This document shows, piece by piece, positions 43,402-56,171 of a stretch of DNA of 64,000 nt (its first letter is position 1; the number at the start of each line of letters is the position of its first letter). Under the pieces are notes generated by a model, which was not told where the DNA came from, made no database searches, and worked only from the letters and a program-made list of their open reading frames with translations. This DNA comes from Entoloma clypeatum. Lineage: Eukaryota > Basidiomycota > Agaricomycetes > Agaricales > Entolomataceae. Position numbers and translations under genes: made by a program. The DNA lies in contig OY751495.1 of NCBI GenBank assembly GCA_963565915.1, forward strand, positions 3,534,001 through 3,598,000. Reading direction: 5' to 3'.

Positions 43402-46400
43402 ATGACTGCAGACAATAGAACCTATGTCATCCCTGCCAAGCGAGCCACTGCGTCGACTAAGATTGTGAAGGGAGATAAACCTCCGAAAAGACGAGAAATC
43501 AGGCTGTTAGCGCAGCTCAAAACACGACGAGGACCAAAGGTTATCCGACCTGAGGTTGACAGCGGATGTGAGCGCACATGCATTCATCCCAGAATAGTAC
43601 GTGAACAGAACCTCCCCACGCGAGGAATACCACCCATAGCAATTCTAAATGCGGATGGGTCACCAAATCGACAACAGAAAGCGAGCCAACTTGCCGAAGT
43701 CAAACTGGATTTGGGAGCACATCAGGAAACCATGGAAGCAATGGTACTGGACATTGGGAGGACGGACATGCTCTTGGGACATGACTGGTTGGTACACCAC
43801 AACCCCACAATCAATTGGACAACCGGCGCAGTAACATTTAACCGGTGCCCAACAACATGTCGAACCAAACACTCGGATTTTAGGATTAACCTTAATGGTC
43901 GCAAACACCGGGTTCGCATGGTTGAGGTGCGCGACAAAGATGCACCCAAAAAGTCGGATCAGAAATGGAAGCCTGGAGACCCTATTTTGGAAGCTGTCAC
44001 TCCCACACCACCTCCCACAACCAAACGACCCTCATATGTTGAACGATTTGCTCATCTTTTTGAGAAAGAGAACTTTGACAAGATCCCAAAGGAGAGGGAA
44101 TGGGACCATGGTATCGAACTTATACCGGACGCACCAAAGGAACTAGGGGGGAATACATATCCTATGACGCAAAAGGAACAAGAAGAATTGGACGCATTCA
44201 TTGACGAGGGTCTAGCAACGGGAAAAATCCGCCCGTCCAAATCCCCTTATGCCTCCCCTTGCTTCTTCATCAACAAAAAGGATGGCTCCAAACGATTGGT
44301 ACAAGATTACCGCATGGTCAATAAATTCACGGTCAAAGACAAGTTCCCACTCCCACGAATATCCGATCTCTTGGACGTACTGAAAGATGCGGTCTACTTC
44401 AATAAAATGGACATCATGTGGGGCTATAACAACGTCCGGATTAAGGAGGGCGATGAATGGAAAGCTGCCTTGCTCACCAGTCGAGGATTGTTCGAACCAT
44501 TGGTCATGTTTTTCGGTCTGTGCAACTCCCTGGGAACGTTCTCTCGAATGATGGCTAGTCTATTCCGGGACCAGATCCGCTGACATATCTGCATGATCTA
44601 CATGGATGACATCGTGGTTATCGGTAAAACCAAGGAAGAACTCACGCGAAACACTGAAGAAATCCTACAGATCCTATCGGACAATGATTTGTTCCTAAAG
44701 GAGAAGAAGTGTTTATGGGAAGTAATGAAATGTCCTATATTGGGGTATGTGGTTGGTGAGGGACGTGTTGAGATGGAAACTGAGAAGGTGGATACAATTC
44801 AAAACTGGCGAGCACCCACATCAAAAAAGGAAGTTCAGAAGTTCCTTGGATTTGCTAACTTCTATCGACAATTTATTGAAGGGTACTCAAACATCGCAAA
44901 ACCTCTCACCGCGCTCACAGGCGGTACAGCATTTACTTGGGGACCAACAGAGCAGCAAGCTTTTGAAGGTCTCATACGGGCAATTACATCGGCACCGGTC
45001 TTGGCATTACCGAAACCAGAGGGACAGTTCAGGGTTGAAACCGATGCATCGGGCTATGCAATTGGAGCAGTACTCTCTCAGAAGCAAAACAACAAATGGC
45101 ACCCCATCGTGTTCTTGTCGCGGACCATGTCCGCGGCCGAACAGAATTACGAGATATACGACAAGGAACTCCTGGCAGTCGTGGAAGCATTAAAAGATTG
45201 GAGACACTATCTGCTCGAAGCCAGGGAACGTTTTGAAACCTTGACCGATCACAAAAACCTGGAATATTTCCGTCGCCCTCAGGACCTGAATCAACGACAG
45301 CGACGCTGGCAAATGAAGTTACAAGACTATGACTTCGAATTACGGCATGTGCCCGGCAAGACCAATGTGAAAGCGGACATTCTGTCACGCTTATCCTGGT
45401 ATGAAGCGGAACTCGAACCACAGGACAGTGACCAGATGCTCAAGGAAGGACTATTCTTGAAACGGTTGAAATCAGAAGATGTGGTACAAATGGAGATGTT
45501 CACAGAGGAACAATTCTTTGAAGGGGGTGAAACATCTGATTCCATCAAAATTGGAAACGTCACAACCATTGAAAATCCGTGGATCACACGCATCAAGGGT
45601 TCAAACCGCATGGAGACAGAAGTAGCCCAGGGTCTAAAGAAGAATCCTCATTGGTATCAACAGGAAAACGGCATCACATATGCAGGCGAACAAGTCTATG
45701 TCCCGCCAGATCCACAATTACGACAAGAATTGATGTTCGAGTCACACGATGCACCAGTGGCTGGACATCCAGGACAGTACCGGACACATGAACTCCTCAC
45801 TCGCACCTACTGGTGGCCTACCATACTGCATGATGTGAAGAAGTACGTGAAGGGTTGCGACACTTGTCAACGCAACAACATTAACCGACAAAAGTGACAT
45901 GCTCCGCTTCATCCCCATGCAGCACCAAGTCACCCATGGGAAGACATAGGAATCGACGTTGTGGGACCGATACCAGAATCTGATGGAAAAAACGCAATTC
46001 TGGTCATCACGGATAGACATTCAAAGATGCTTCACCTCATTCCGACAACCGTGGAACTATCGGCTGAAGGATTAGCCAAGATCTATCGGGATCAGATATG
46101 GAAGCTTCATGGGATCCCCAAGAAGATCATCAGCGACAGGGGACCGCAGTTCGCCGCGAAGTTCATGGAGATACTCTGCCGCATGTTAGGGATCAAGAGG
46201 AACCTGTCCACCGCATACCACCCACAGACTGATGGACAGGCCGAGCGATCGCATCAGGAAACAGAAGCATTCTTACGAAACTTTGTCAACCACCTACAGG
46301 ATGATTGGGCTGAATGGATCGCAATCGCAGAGTTCCAGTACAATGACAAAGAACATCAGGCGACGAAGCACACCCCATTCTACCTCAACTACGGTTTACA

Positions 46401-47001
46401 TCCGTGGAAGGGAGAACTCGTGTTAGAAGATACCAATCCGGCTGCCAACGACTTCTTGAAAAAACTCAAACAGGCACGAGAAGAAGCCAATGCTGCGCTG
46501 AAACAAGCACAGGATCAGATGAAGAAGACAGTTGACACACGGCGAAGTCCGTCTCGGGACTACCACATCGGAGACAAGGTGTGGCTGGAAGGGACTAACA
46601 TCAGGACTGATCGTCCCTCAAAGAAACTTGATGCACTCCGACATGGACCATTCAAAGTCCTAGAGAAGAAAGGAGCTAGCGCGTACCTTCTTGATCTTCC
46701 GAAGACTTGGAAGATGATTCACCCTGTGTTCAACGAGACCCTGTTGTCACCATATGAAACTCCGAAGTACGCCATCCAGAAAAAGAAACCAGCCCCTGAT
46801 CCGATCATTGTCGAAGGACGAGAAGAGTACCATGTGTCTACGATCCTGGACTCTCGAAAGTTCCGCGGAAAGATCCAGTACCTCGTTCAGTGGGAAGGAT
46901 ATGGCCCAGAAGAGAACACATGGGAACCTCGAGCTAATGTTCAGAACGCTCAAGATTTGATCCGTGATTTCCATCGGCAGAACCCGTCTCGACCACAATA
47001 A
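43402..47001 (+). pseudogene. gypsy pol: protease, RT, RNase H, integrase, chromodomain, with two stops
   Basis: In a different frame from gag, starting at the ATG 51 bp after it (MTADNRTYV). Protease active site VDSGCERT and MLLGHDWLVHHNPTINW; reverse transcriptase from IRPSKSPYASPCFFINKKDG to FGLCNSLGTFSRMM; TGA at 44581-44583 just before IYMDDIVVIG; RNase H with ETDASGYAIGAVL; integrase zinc part HDAPVAGHPGQYRTHELL with CDTC; TGA at 45895-45897; integrase core with IGIDVVGP, SDRGPQFAAKF and TDGQAERSHQETE; C-terminal chromodomain YLVQWEGYGPEENTWEP. Apart from the two TGA codons the frame is clean, so decay is recent. CGA-to-TGA is the likely change at one or both. Confidence 0.9.
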
Positions 47002-47134
47002 AAGACGAGTTCTCAAAACCCATGACAGTATCGACCTCATCAGTCAACCACACACTGAGTTCCCCGCTCTAGTCTTCTCCCTGCCCAATATAGCCACCCC
47101 ATTCTTCTTTTATCTCTCAACCATCCTCACCGCC

Positions 47135-47506
47135 ATGTCAAACACCATCGTCACCTCCACCTCCACCACCGACATCAACCCCGCCATCGCTGCCCTTATG
47201 AACGAAGCGCTCTCCATGAGAGACCAAATCCACGCTCTTGAAACTTCCCTTGCCGACCTCCTCCATCGCCAGATGCATATCCGGCTCCACTCGCTGTCCA
47301 ACCTACCCGTCGCCCCGAGTCCCGAGGAAAAACAAATTCTTGGAAACTACACCAGCACCCTCGTGATAGAGAATCGACGTATTCGGCTGGCTATCAAAGG
47401 CCTCGAACTCGCCGTAGCCATCAACGAGGAGTTGATATATGATTGGAGCCTCAAGGAAAGTCCGAACTGGTCCGATCCCGGCAACAACGAGGGATGGGGA
47501 CAATGA
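47135..47506 (+). CDS. Accessory ORF between gypsy integrase and 3' LTR
   Basis: A 123-residue frame (MSNTIVTSTSTTDINPAI, then MNEALSMRDQIHALETSLAD) that lies inside the element, after the chromodomain stop and before the polypurine tract. It is rich in Leu/Ala heptads and probably forms a coiled coil; no membrane segment or signal is seen, so it is not env-like. It is intact although gag and pol are broken. The in-frame extension up to 46,964 overlaps the chromodomain. Function unknown. Confidence 0.5.
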   Translation: MSNTIVTSTSTTDINPAIAALMNEALSMRDQIHALETSLADLLHRQMHIRLHSLSNLPVAPSPEEKQILGNYTSTLVIENRRIRLAIKGLELAVAINEELIYDWSLKESPNWSDPGNNEGWGQ

Positions 47507-47540
47507 CTCTGTGAGGACACAGAGCTTGAGGAGGGGAACA

Positions 47541-47927
47541 TGTTACGGACTTACCGGTTTGTATGCTACGCACTTTTCCCTTGCATCGTACCTTCGTCAT
47601 TTCTTTGACTCATTGGACCGCTTATTCATTTACCTTTACTCTACCATTCTCCTTTAGTATACTTCACTCCCGTGCTGACTCGCACTCTGCAGTAGGGATT
47701 ACTCAGTCTGCAGTCGTCTGACTCACTTCGCACTGCCTTCCGCAGTTACTGACTCATCCGCACTGCCTTCCGCAGCTACTGACTCACTCGCTACCGCTCG
47801 TAGCCAGTACTATATAAACCCCATGTACCATAGCTACATTCCTTAGATTTAGCAATCACTTTGCTCTTCGCCTTTCCACTTCCTGCATACTCTGCCCGAA
47901 CCTTGGAACGGTTTGTTAAGCATAACA
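47541..47927 (+). repeat. 3' LTR of gypsy
   Basis: 387 bp; polypurine tract GAGGAGGGGA just before it (47,529-47,538). Uninterrupted, so it shows the sequence at the copia B insertion site. Contains TGACTCA at 47606, 47719, 47750 and 47780. Confidence 0.95.
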
Positions 47928-47942
47928 GTCAATCAAAACCAG

Positions 47943-50244
47943 CTACTCCTCAATCCCGTCAAAATCCAACATCGCCATAGAGTTGTTGGCAATTTTTACA
48001 GCTGACTGATTCTGGGAAACACTGTATACAAAAATCATGATCATGCCATTGAACAGTCGGGTATCCACTCACTTAACCTCATTGTAGATTTCCGACATAA
48101 GCTGATGGTACTTGAGTGGACTCTTTTCACGGATCGTTGTCAAAAAGAGCTCGTGGCCATGATAGACATCTTCGTGAACCTCAGCATTGAACTCGGTCTT
48201 TTTGAGGAAACCCCCACTCCAGTCTTGGAGGGATGCATGCACCTGTTGAAATCAGATTGGATTGAGCCAAAACAAAGCTACTCATTTACTCACAGCAGTC
48301 ACAATGAGGCAGAGCATTGACATGGGAACCTCCAACTCCAAATTATAAGGCTCCTTCTCCATGCTTGATGTGAAATATGAGGCATAGCATTCCGCGATTG
48401 AGCCTCATGCTCCTGTGAAGAAGCATTCTCGAAGACTTGAGATGATGATGGGGTGCTTGAATGGTTTGGTTCATAGAATAAGACCACCCTGAGAGAATAG
48501 CATGATTATAGATATTAAATTCAGTTTTGTTAATAGTACATACCACGGTACGAGGGTATATATAAGTTCCAGAGGTCAAGAGCTTCTTGATGACCTCCTT
48601 ACACTCATCAACATTGCTAGGTAACTGGAAAGATGTTTCAACCTTTGGCAAGATGATCTTCTTTGGTCCACTTTGTGCATTACATGCACAGATTGACATC
48701 TGAGAAGAATGTTAGAAATTGAGTATTGAATCAAAGAAGCACGAACTTACGTGGTGAGAGACACCTCCACGGAGGATCTTGTCACACAGGACACATCCCA
48801 GGAGTGCCGAGAGATTCATGTCTGTGGCAGTATCTTTCATAATCTCACTGTTGTGAGCCTCAGCATCAGCCAGCGACATGTAAGGGTTTATGAATAGTGT
48901 GTGTCCTACACCACGTTGAATGCAGGCACAAATAAAAGCTCGGGTGGGAGTGGGTTGAAGGGTCAATGGGAGGCTACGAGATCCAGGCTGCAGTGGAATA
49001 TAGAGGCCATCTTGGCTGGGATAATTGGGGTCATTGTCGGTGGCATCAAGCTCACTTCCTGGGGACCTGTCATCATCATCATTGTCCATGGTAGGTTCTT
49101 CAACGAGCGGCTTCTTATATGTGCAGTATTTTGTGGGCACCCCTGCCCACCGTGGAACCTGGAAGGTATCAGTGAATTAGAAAGTTGGGGATAGGCTAAA
49201 CACCTGCCTCTGCAATTTGAGCCAGGGCTCGCATGGAGTTGGTCTGTTTCCCATGTTAGCATGCTAGTATAGAGGAAGACGAATAGAACATACTTGTTTC
49301 TTCACAAAGCTCTGTACATTGTCAAGCTCATTGAAGACAGGTGGGTGACCATCACTATCCACCCCATCATTGAATTCCATGTCATCCTCGTTGTCGGGCT
49401 CCATGCCACCTTCATGGAGTCCCATGCTATCCTCTTGGTCGAACTCTACACCCACCTCATCATTGGCATCATCAGCAGCATCTGGACGAGACTTCTTCAC
49501 ATGATTGACCTTCCAATGAGGGCACTTGAGGAGGGCATAAGACTTCATTGACTAAACGACAAGGATGACTTATCTCAGCCAAGAGGGTGTCTCGGGTAGG
49601 TGCATCATCTTTGTTGGAGGCCTCATCTTTGTCTTCATGAGGTTCTTCTTGATTGGAATCTTCATCATCCAGAGATTGTTTGCATCGTCGAGTTCTTGTC
49701 ATCCTTGATACAAGAGCCTGGATGGCTTCATTGTTTTGATCAGACATGTCCTTGTCTTCATCATCAGTGTCAATTTGTGCTGGAGCCTTTCGGCGTGGGG
49801 CACGTCCGTTGGCTCCAAAATAATCTGTGAACATATATCTGCAAGGATTTGATGTACGATTCACCTTGCTTTTTCTGAGCAGGAGCGGGGGTCATAGGTT
49901 CACGGGCAGGTACTACATAAAATAAGTCAATGGCATGACAAACTCGGGAAACGGTGAAATATACCCTGCTTCTTTGAAGCCTTGGATATGATAGGCAATC
50001 CAGGACGTTTGCGCGTGCCTTTTGAGGCTGCTCCATGCCAAACTGACAATGTGAACAGGTAGACAAGGCCCGGAAAGAAAATCATTTACCAGCAGTTTCC
50101 AGCGCTTTTTGCTTGGCCGAACGATGACTTGGAGCTAAACAAAAATCACCTCGACGATAGCATGGGTGGAGGTTATAGAGGATTACCTTGTTCGTGTGGT
50201 TGCGAAGTGGACTTGTTGGTGATGTTGGTGATTTTTGGGGCCAT
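47943..50244 (-). CDS. Transposon-associated partner gene, divergent to the Plavaka transposase
   Basis: A minus-strand gene of about ten exons. Start MAPKITNITNKSTSQPHEQ at 50244 (exon 50244-50187), then small exons with APSHRSAKQKALETA, WHGAASKGTRKRPGLPIIS, VPAREPMTPAPAQKKQ and DYFGANGRAPRRKAPAQ: a basic, nuclear-signal-like region. The middle is acidic (QIDTDDEDKDMSDQNN; DQEDSMGLHEGGMEPDNEDD). Later exons hold VPRWAGVPTKYCTYKKPL, LSALLGCVLCDKILRGGVSHH and, near 48,080-48,240, a stretch with TEFNAEVHEDVYHGHELFL and REKSPLKYHQLMSEIYNE. The last exon ends MLDFDGIEE, stop 47943-47945. Family not recognised; position suggests a helper protein of the transposon. The gypsy target duplication begins 11 bp below the stop. 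Several exon borders between 48,300 and 49,560 are uncertain. Confidence 0.55.
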
Positions 50245-50590
50245 TTTTGCAATGGTAGTGATTTTGGAAAGATACTACGAGCAAAAAAAAATAGGACTCA
50301 GCGCCCGCACTGACTGAAAAGAGATACAGTATGAAGGGGAGGAGAACTCTGAGCGCCTGCGCTCGTAAGGTTGTAAGAGAATTGGGGGGGGAGAAAGATA
50401 CGAAAAATCTCAACGGTCATCAAAGGAATTATATAGAGCAGAACTAGTGATGGCCACAACAGCAACCAATGTGGTCAGGTACAGGAACAACATGATACCT
50501 GCTCGCCAAGGACATTGTCTCCAACTTCTCTTCATCTAAATTGTCACCAAACATGGTCCTGTTTCACTATATTTCAATTTCCTATCTGAC
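50245..50590. promoter_or_regulatory. Shared promoter region of the divergent transposon genes
   Basis: 346 bp between the start codons of the partner gene (-) and transposase (+). It contains ATTATATAGAGC (about 50,430) as a possible TATA box. No other element recognised. Confidence 0.4.
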
Positions 50591-50696
50591 ATGCCCACTA
50601 CCTGTCCTGGCTGTCAGCAGACCTTCAGAGGCAGAGGTCTAAAAAATCACGTACACACCAGTAAAGATTCTCGATGCAAGCGCGTGACACTGTCCA

Positions 50697-51006
50697 TGTT
50701 GAAACTTTTCCCATCACGTAGATTAGATTAGATTAGATTACATCACGTGACCTTTACATATCTTCATTACATACTTGTTTGGTTGGTACAAACAGTAGTA
50801 CGGTATATAAGACCAGGAAACTGTCAATACCAACAAGTTGTCTCTTGACTCTTAACCGCCTCCATCGCTCTTACCAGCCTCAACCGCTCTCACCAGCCTC
50901 ACCCTCTCCAACCTATGTAAGTGGTCAGAACGGTATCGTAGAGTACTTCCACTGTAGCCGGTTGCTTCAGTACACTTGTGGCTAGCGCCCAGGTGGAACT
51001 TCAACA
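50697..51006 (+). repeat. 5' LTR of copia C
   Basis: 310 bp, TGTTGAA...TTCAACA, followed by the PBS GGTTATGGGCCC at 51007-51018. Confidence 0.95.
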
Positions 51007-51369
51007 GGTTATGGGCCCCGGATAGCAGAGGGACTTGGGAAACGCTGGCAACAGCGAGTACCTGCCCACTCTACCCTGGTTGGCGAAAGAACCGATCGAA
51101 AGATCTAGGTTCTGAGTCATACTTCTTCACATATGAACCTGGGAACGTCATTACGACAAGTACCTGTCATGAGGCGTCCCTAAGGGGATTGACCTAGTAC
51201 ACTCCATGTGGAAACGTTGATCGCACCTTGTACGTTTCTGACATATAAAGGGCTTTCCCGTGACCGCTATTCCTAAAGGGAATATGTCATAAGGAATCAT
51301 TTAATTGTTTTCTTAAATCATATTCATAACACATCACTGATTGGAAACCCTCTTTTAGATACATCTAAA

Positions 51370-54300
51370 ATGTCTACCTCTCGTTCTGCCCTCGACACAA
51401 TCACTGCCTTTGACGGCATCGACTACAGGAGCTGGGCCGAAAAAATGAAGTCTTACCTCCTCCATCAAGGAGTCTGGCGTCTTGTTTCTGGCGACATCCC
51501 CCGCCCTGTCATCGCCGACTTCACCACCACAGTCTCCACCCCTGGGGCCACTGCCGCTGCTCCCCCTGTGCTGGCTACCACGGTCGACCAGCCCGGCTTC
51601 CGCAAGGAAGAAAAAGCCTGGATCAGGGACGATGACGTAGCTCTTGGGGCGATACGCCTGAAGGTCTCCGAGGCGATCAGACGCCACATCAAGGACGCCA
51701 CTTCCTCGAAAGACGCCTGGAAGTCATTAAAGGATGCCTACTCCAAGGTATCCCCGGCTGTCATCTTCGGCGACTTCAAGGCCGCCGCCACCTACAAGCT
51801 CTCTGGACGCGACCCCGTCCCCGAAATCGAACGCCTGGGGTCTCTTTTCGCTCGGCTCGCCGATTCGAACTTTGACGTCCCCGATCTGATGCAGGCAATG
51901 ATCCTGGCAAATGCAATTCCCGACGCCTGGTCGTCACTCTCCACCGCCCTCTTCCAGGTCTATGACGCCGACGATTTCACCTACAAGGCCGTCGCCGAAA
52001 GCATCATATCAGAGTACCGGCGCAAGTATTCGATTGGGTCTACTCGTACGTCCAACGAGCAGGCCCGGAAAATCTCCGGGACGAAGCGCAAGGGGCAAGA
52101 CCCCAAATGGGAAAGGCAACAAAAGCCGAGTACCTCGCAGAACGATGCTGACGAGCAGCCTAACTCGACCGACCATAGTACCGCTTCTGAAAAGAAGAAG
52201 GGAAAAGGACGATGGCGCAATCAGAAGAAAAACGCCAACACTGCGGACAACGCGTCCGACCATGTGGAAGAAACGGTTGAGTTCGTTGCTCCCGCCATCC
52301 ACTTCCCTCCTCTTCCGACACCGTCCTTCACAACCATCACTGGTCGCGGGAAAACGACAAGTACCGCCCAGCCCAATTCCGCAAATATGCAGTCGCTCCT
52401 GCAGCGTATGAACCCCCCTCCGTCACAGTACACCGGGCTTCCTTCTGGAAAACCATCCGTGTGGAAAAAGAACGACCATGTCCGCAAACTCGCGCGCGGC
52501 ATTGGTGCTCGCCCCTCAGGATCGAATCTTCGTATCCTAGACACCATCATTCCTGACATCGACGAAAGGCCGGCTAAACAGCGTCGCGTAGCCCCGTCGA
52601 TAGAAGAATCGCTGAAGATGATGGACATAGACCATCAAAGCGAGCGGATGGGGCCGGAACAATTCGAAGATGGGCTGATCGAACTTGACGGTTCGTCACA
52701 TCCTTCTCTCAAACTTGACCAAATGGGAAACACTAATAATCACGCACAGACGTTTGAATACATATTAGCTAGTACCGATGCAGATAGTATAGATCTCTTT
52801 AGTGATGATCTGTACAAAAAATATATCAAACATTCCGCGTCCTGCACACACTGCAAAGAGAGAGAACGCGCTCAGTGGATCTTAGATTCCGGCGCATCAT
52901 TACACTTTACCCATGAGTTCAAAGACTTCGCGTATTACAGGCCTCTCAAGGCTAAGCGATTTGTCCAAACAGCTGCAAAGGGAAAGAAACTGGAAATTCT
53001 CGGAGTTGGGGCCGTTCCAGTACGGCATACCCTGAATGGGGAAACTAAAACCCATCTCCTACGACCGGTATTTTATATTCCGGATATGGACACACGTCTA
53101 TTGTCCCTAGGCGTCTTCCTTAACCATGGTTACAAAGTTGATGGAATGCGCGGAGAAATTAATATCTCTAAAGGGCTGAACAAAATACAGTTTTCGCCTC
53201 ATTTCATCGGACAAACCATTTACTGGTTAGACACTGAAATACGCTATGACCAAATCCACGCGATCTCTAGCGAAATCACTGTTGAAACCTGGCATAAATG
53301 TCTTGGCCACCCAAATGACCAGGCGCTTAATAAAATTCCCACTAGTACCAAAGGAGTACCCAGGACGTTAGTACGTGAGAAATCACAGGAAAGCTGCATG
53401 GGGTGCCTCAAAGGGAAAATGCCGAATCAATCTTATCCTAACTCGATGACAAGGGCTGTCAAACCCTTTGATTTGATCCATTCGGATTTGAAGCAGATAT
53501 CCACGGCATCGTACCATAAGTACAAATATTTCCTTACCTTTTTGGACGATTTTTCATCCCATGTCTGGGTCGTCTTGCTTAGGAAGAAGTCAGGCGCCAT
53601 CACGGCGCTGAAACAATTCCTTGCGATGATCCAGAATCAATTTGCCGCTACCCCTAAAAAGTGGCGGGTTGATGGAGGTGGAGAATTTAACGAATACAAG
53701 GATGTACTTGCCGATCATGGAATTCTGATCGATGTCACGCTCCCATATCAGCACCAGCAGAATGGTAGAGCAGAAAGGATCAATCGAACACTATGGGAAA
53801 AATCTCAGGCATTGCGCTTCGATGCATGCTTACCGCCCATGTGGTGGGAATTCTGTTTGGAACACGCAGCATTTCTCTACAACAGAACCCCCATGCAGCG
53901 TCTTGAATGGAAAACCCCTCACTTCAGGGTAACCAATGAGATCCCCGACATGTCTAGCGTCAGAGTCTTCGGATGCCAAGCATATGTATATATCCCAAAA
54001 GAAAAACGCAGAAACTCCCTGGAGTCAAGATCTTGATTGATGATTTATCTCGGATCAAAACCAGGGGTCAAAGGATACCGCTTCATGGATCCTGAGACCA
54101 ACACGATTTTCATGGGTGGGAAAGCTATCTTTGATGAAAGCAAGTACCCTAGATGCCACATCGACCCTTTGCCAGAAAACCATCCAGAAATGGAAAACCC
54201 AGAGCCGGCTGATGAGTTTGAGGATCTCATCCCTGGCAGCAACGACGACGAAAGTCACAATGAAACACCTCATGACCCACTTCCCATTGAACAGGATCAA

Positions 54301-56097
54301 CCTGAATCAGACAACGAATTGCCTGCCAGTGAGCCTGATGACGAACCGCGAGTACCCACTCCGGAACCCGAGCAAGTACCAGATCGACCGATCAGGGAAC
54401 GACGAGTTCGGAAGATGCCAGGAAGCATCTATGGGGAAGACACTCCAGCGTCTGATCTTGAAAAATTAGATCGAAGACGGAGACTGGGCGGTCAAACGGC
54501 ATGGATGAATGACCTCCTGATGGAGGCAATATCAGTCCAAGTTGGCATTGTCGACATGTCCCATAAAGACATATACCCTCTTCCAAATAAAGAAGACTGG
54601 TATGCGGCTGAACGTAAAGAGCTAGACATGCTCAAACGCCGCGGGGTGATCACGGAGTTAGTACCCCTGCCTGCAGGGAGGAAAGCTCTAAGGAACAAAT
54701 GGGTTTACAACGAAAAGTCCGACGGGCGTCTGAAAGCGCGCCTCGTCGCAAAAGGCTTCTCACAGGTAGAAGGGATCGACTTTGATCAGATCTTCTCACC
54801 AGTCGTAAGATATGAAACCGTCCGGCTAATACTGGCATTGACAGCCCTTGAAGGGTGGTTCATGACTCTATTGGACGTCTCATCAGCCTTCCTCTATGGA
54901 ACGCTCCGTGAAGTCATCTATATGCGACAGCCTGAGGGCTACATAGTAAAAGGGAAAGAACACCTCGTGTACCAACTATTCAAAGCTCTATATGGACTTA
55001 AGCAGGCCGCATTAGCCTGGTGGAGGGAACTTGATTCCTCCATGAAAAAGCTCGGCTTTGTCCGGCTTCACTCCGATGCGGGAGTATTCATTCACAAAAG
55101 TACCAACGGGGAAATTGTAATTGCCGTCATCTATGTCGACGACTCTGCTTTTCTCGGCACAAACCGGGAATATACGCTAGAAAAGAAGAAGGCCTTCATG
55201 ACAACATGGGAATGTAGGGACCTAGGTCACCTAGTGCCCGATGGGGAACCAAAGGAATTTCTCTCAATCCAAATAAGGCAACGTGGGAAGAGGATCTTCA
55301 TTGATCAAGTACCTTACCTTGAGAAAATTCTGGCACGCATGGGGATGAGCGAATCTAATGCCACCCATACTCCACTCCCTACGGGCTACAAACCCATGGC
55401 GTCCGAAGATGAACCCAATGCGGAACTCCGATCTAAGTACCAATCCGTCATCGGATCACTCCTATATCTGATGATTGGAACGAGGCCTGACATCTGCTTT
55501 GCTGTAATCAAAATGTCCCAATTTTCCGCAAATCCCACCAAACGCCATTTAGAGGTGGCTAGGGATATTTGCAGATATTTGAAGGCAACGAAAAATTACG
55601 CGATCATGTATGATGGGGACTCAGGGAAAGGGATCTATGCATTCACAGACTCCGACTGGGCGTCAGATGAAAACACGAGGAGGTCTACCACCGGCTTCTT
55701 TGTATCACTGGCGTCTGGAGCGATAACATGGGTATCATCGGCGCAAAAGACCATCGCCCTCTCTTCTACAGAAGCAGAGTATATGGCGCTATCAGATTGC
55801 AGTCGCGCAGCAACATGGCTGAGAAGCATGCTTGCCGAACTTGGAATGCAGATCGGATCAGTACCGATCTACGGAGATAACAATGGCTCCGTCTTCATCG
55901 CATCCAACCCTGTAACTGAGAAGCGATCCAAGCACATTGACGTGCGATTCCACTTCGTCAGAGAAAAAGTCTCCGAAGGAATTATTACGGTCGAATTCAT
56001 CGAAGGAGTGAATAACCCTGCAGACCTTTTGACTAAGAATCTGGGGAAAATCCTCTTTTCCAAGTTTATCCCGTACTTCGGACTGATAAAGAACTAG
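51370..56097 (+). pseudogene. copia C gag-pol, one TGA stop
   Basis: Same domain series as copy B. One lesion only: TGA at 54034-54036, where copy B has CGA (Arg) in the sequence SRSRLMIYL; the frame continues unchanged after it to the stop at 56097. Protease DSGAS, integrase VDGGGEF and GRAERIN, RT YVDD and RNase H TDSDWAS are intact. The stop falls between the integrase and reverse transcriptase, at the same codon that is hit by the frameshift in copy A. Confidence 0.93.
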
Positions 56098-56171
56098 GCG
56101 AAACAAAAGTACCTATATATATGTGGGAAAAAGTAAGATGTATTTAGAAGTATGTACTAAATATGGGGGGG

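Larger units (their letters stand above)
35984..47927 (+). mobile_element. Ty3/gypsy chromodomain retrotransposon (copia B nested in its 5' LTR)
   Basis: LTRs of 387 bp begin TGTTACGG and end AAGCATAACA; target duplication GTCAA at 35979-35983 and 47928-47932. The 5' LTR is split by copia B (254 bp before, 133 bp after). Order of domains is gag with two CCHC zinc knuckles, protease, reverse transcriptase with YMDD, RNase H, zinc-finger integrase and a C-terminal chromodomain, which places it among chromoviruses. An 11-nt self-complementary primer site points to the Tf1/sushi group. The LTRs differ at about 5 of 387 positions, so it is older than the copia copies. The gag and pol frames carry stops. 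Confidence 0.93.
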
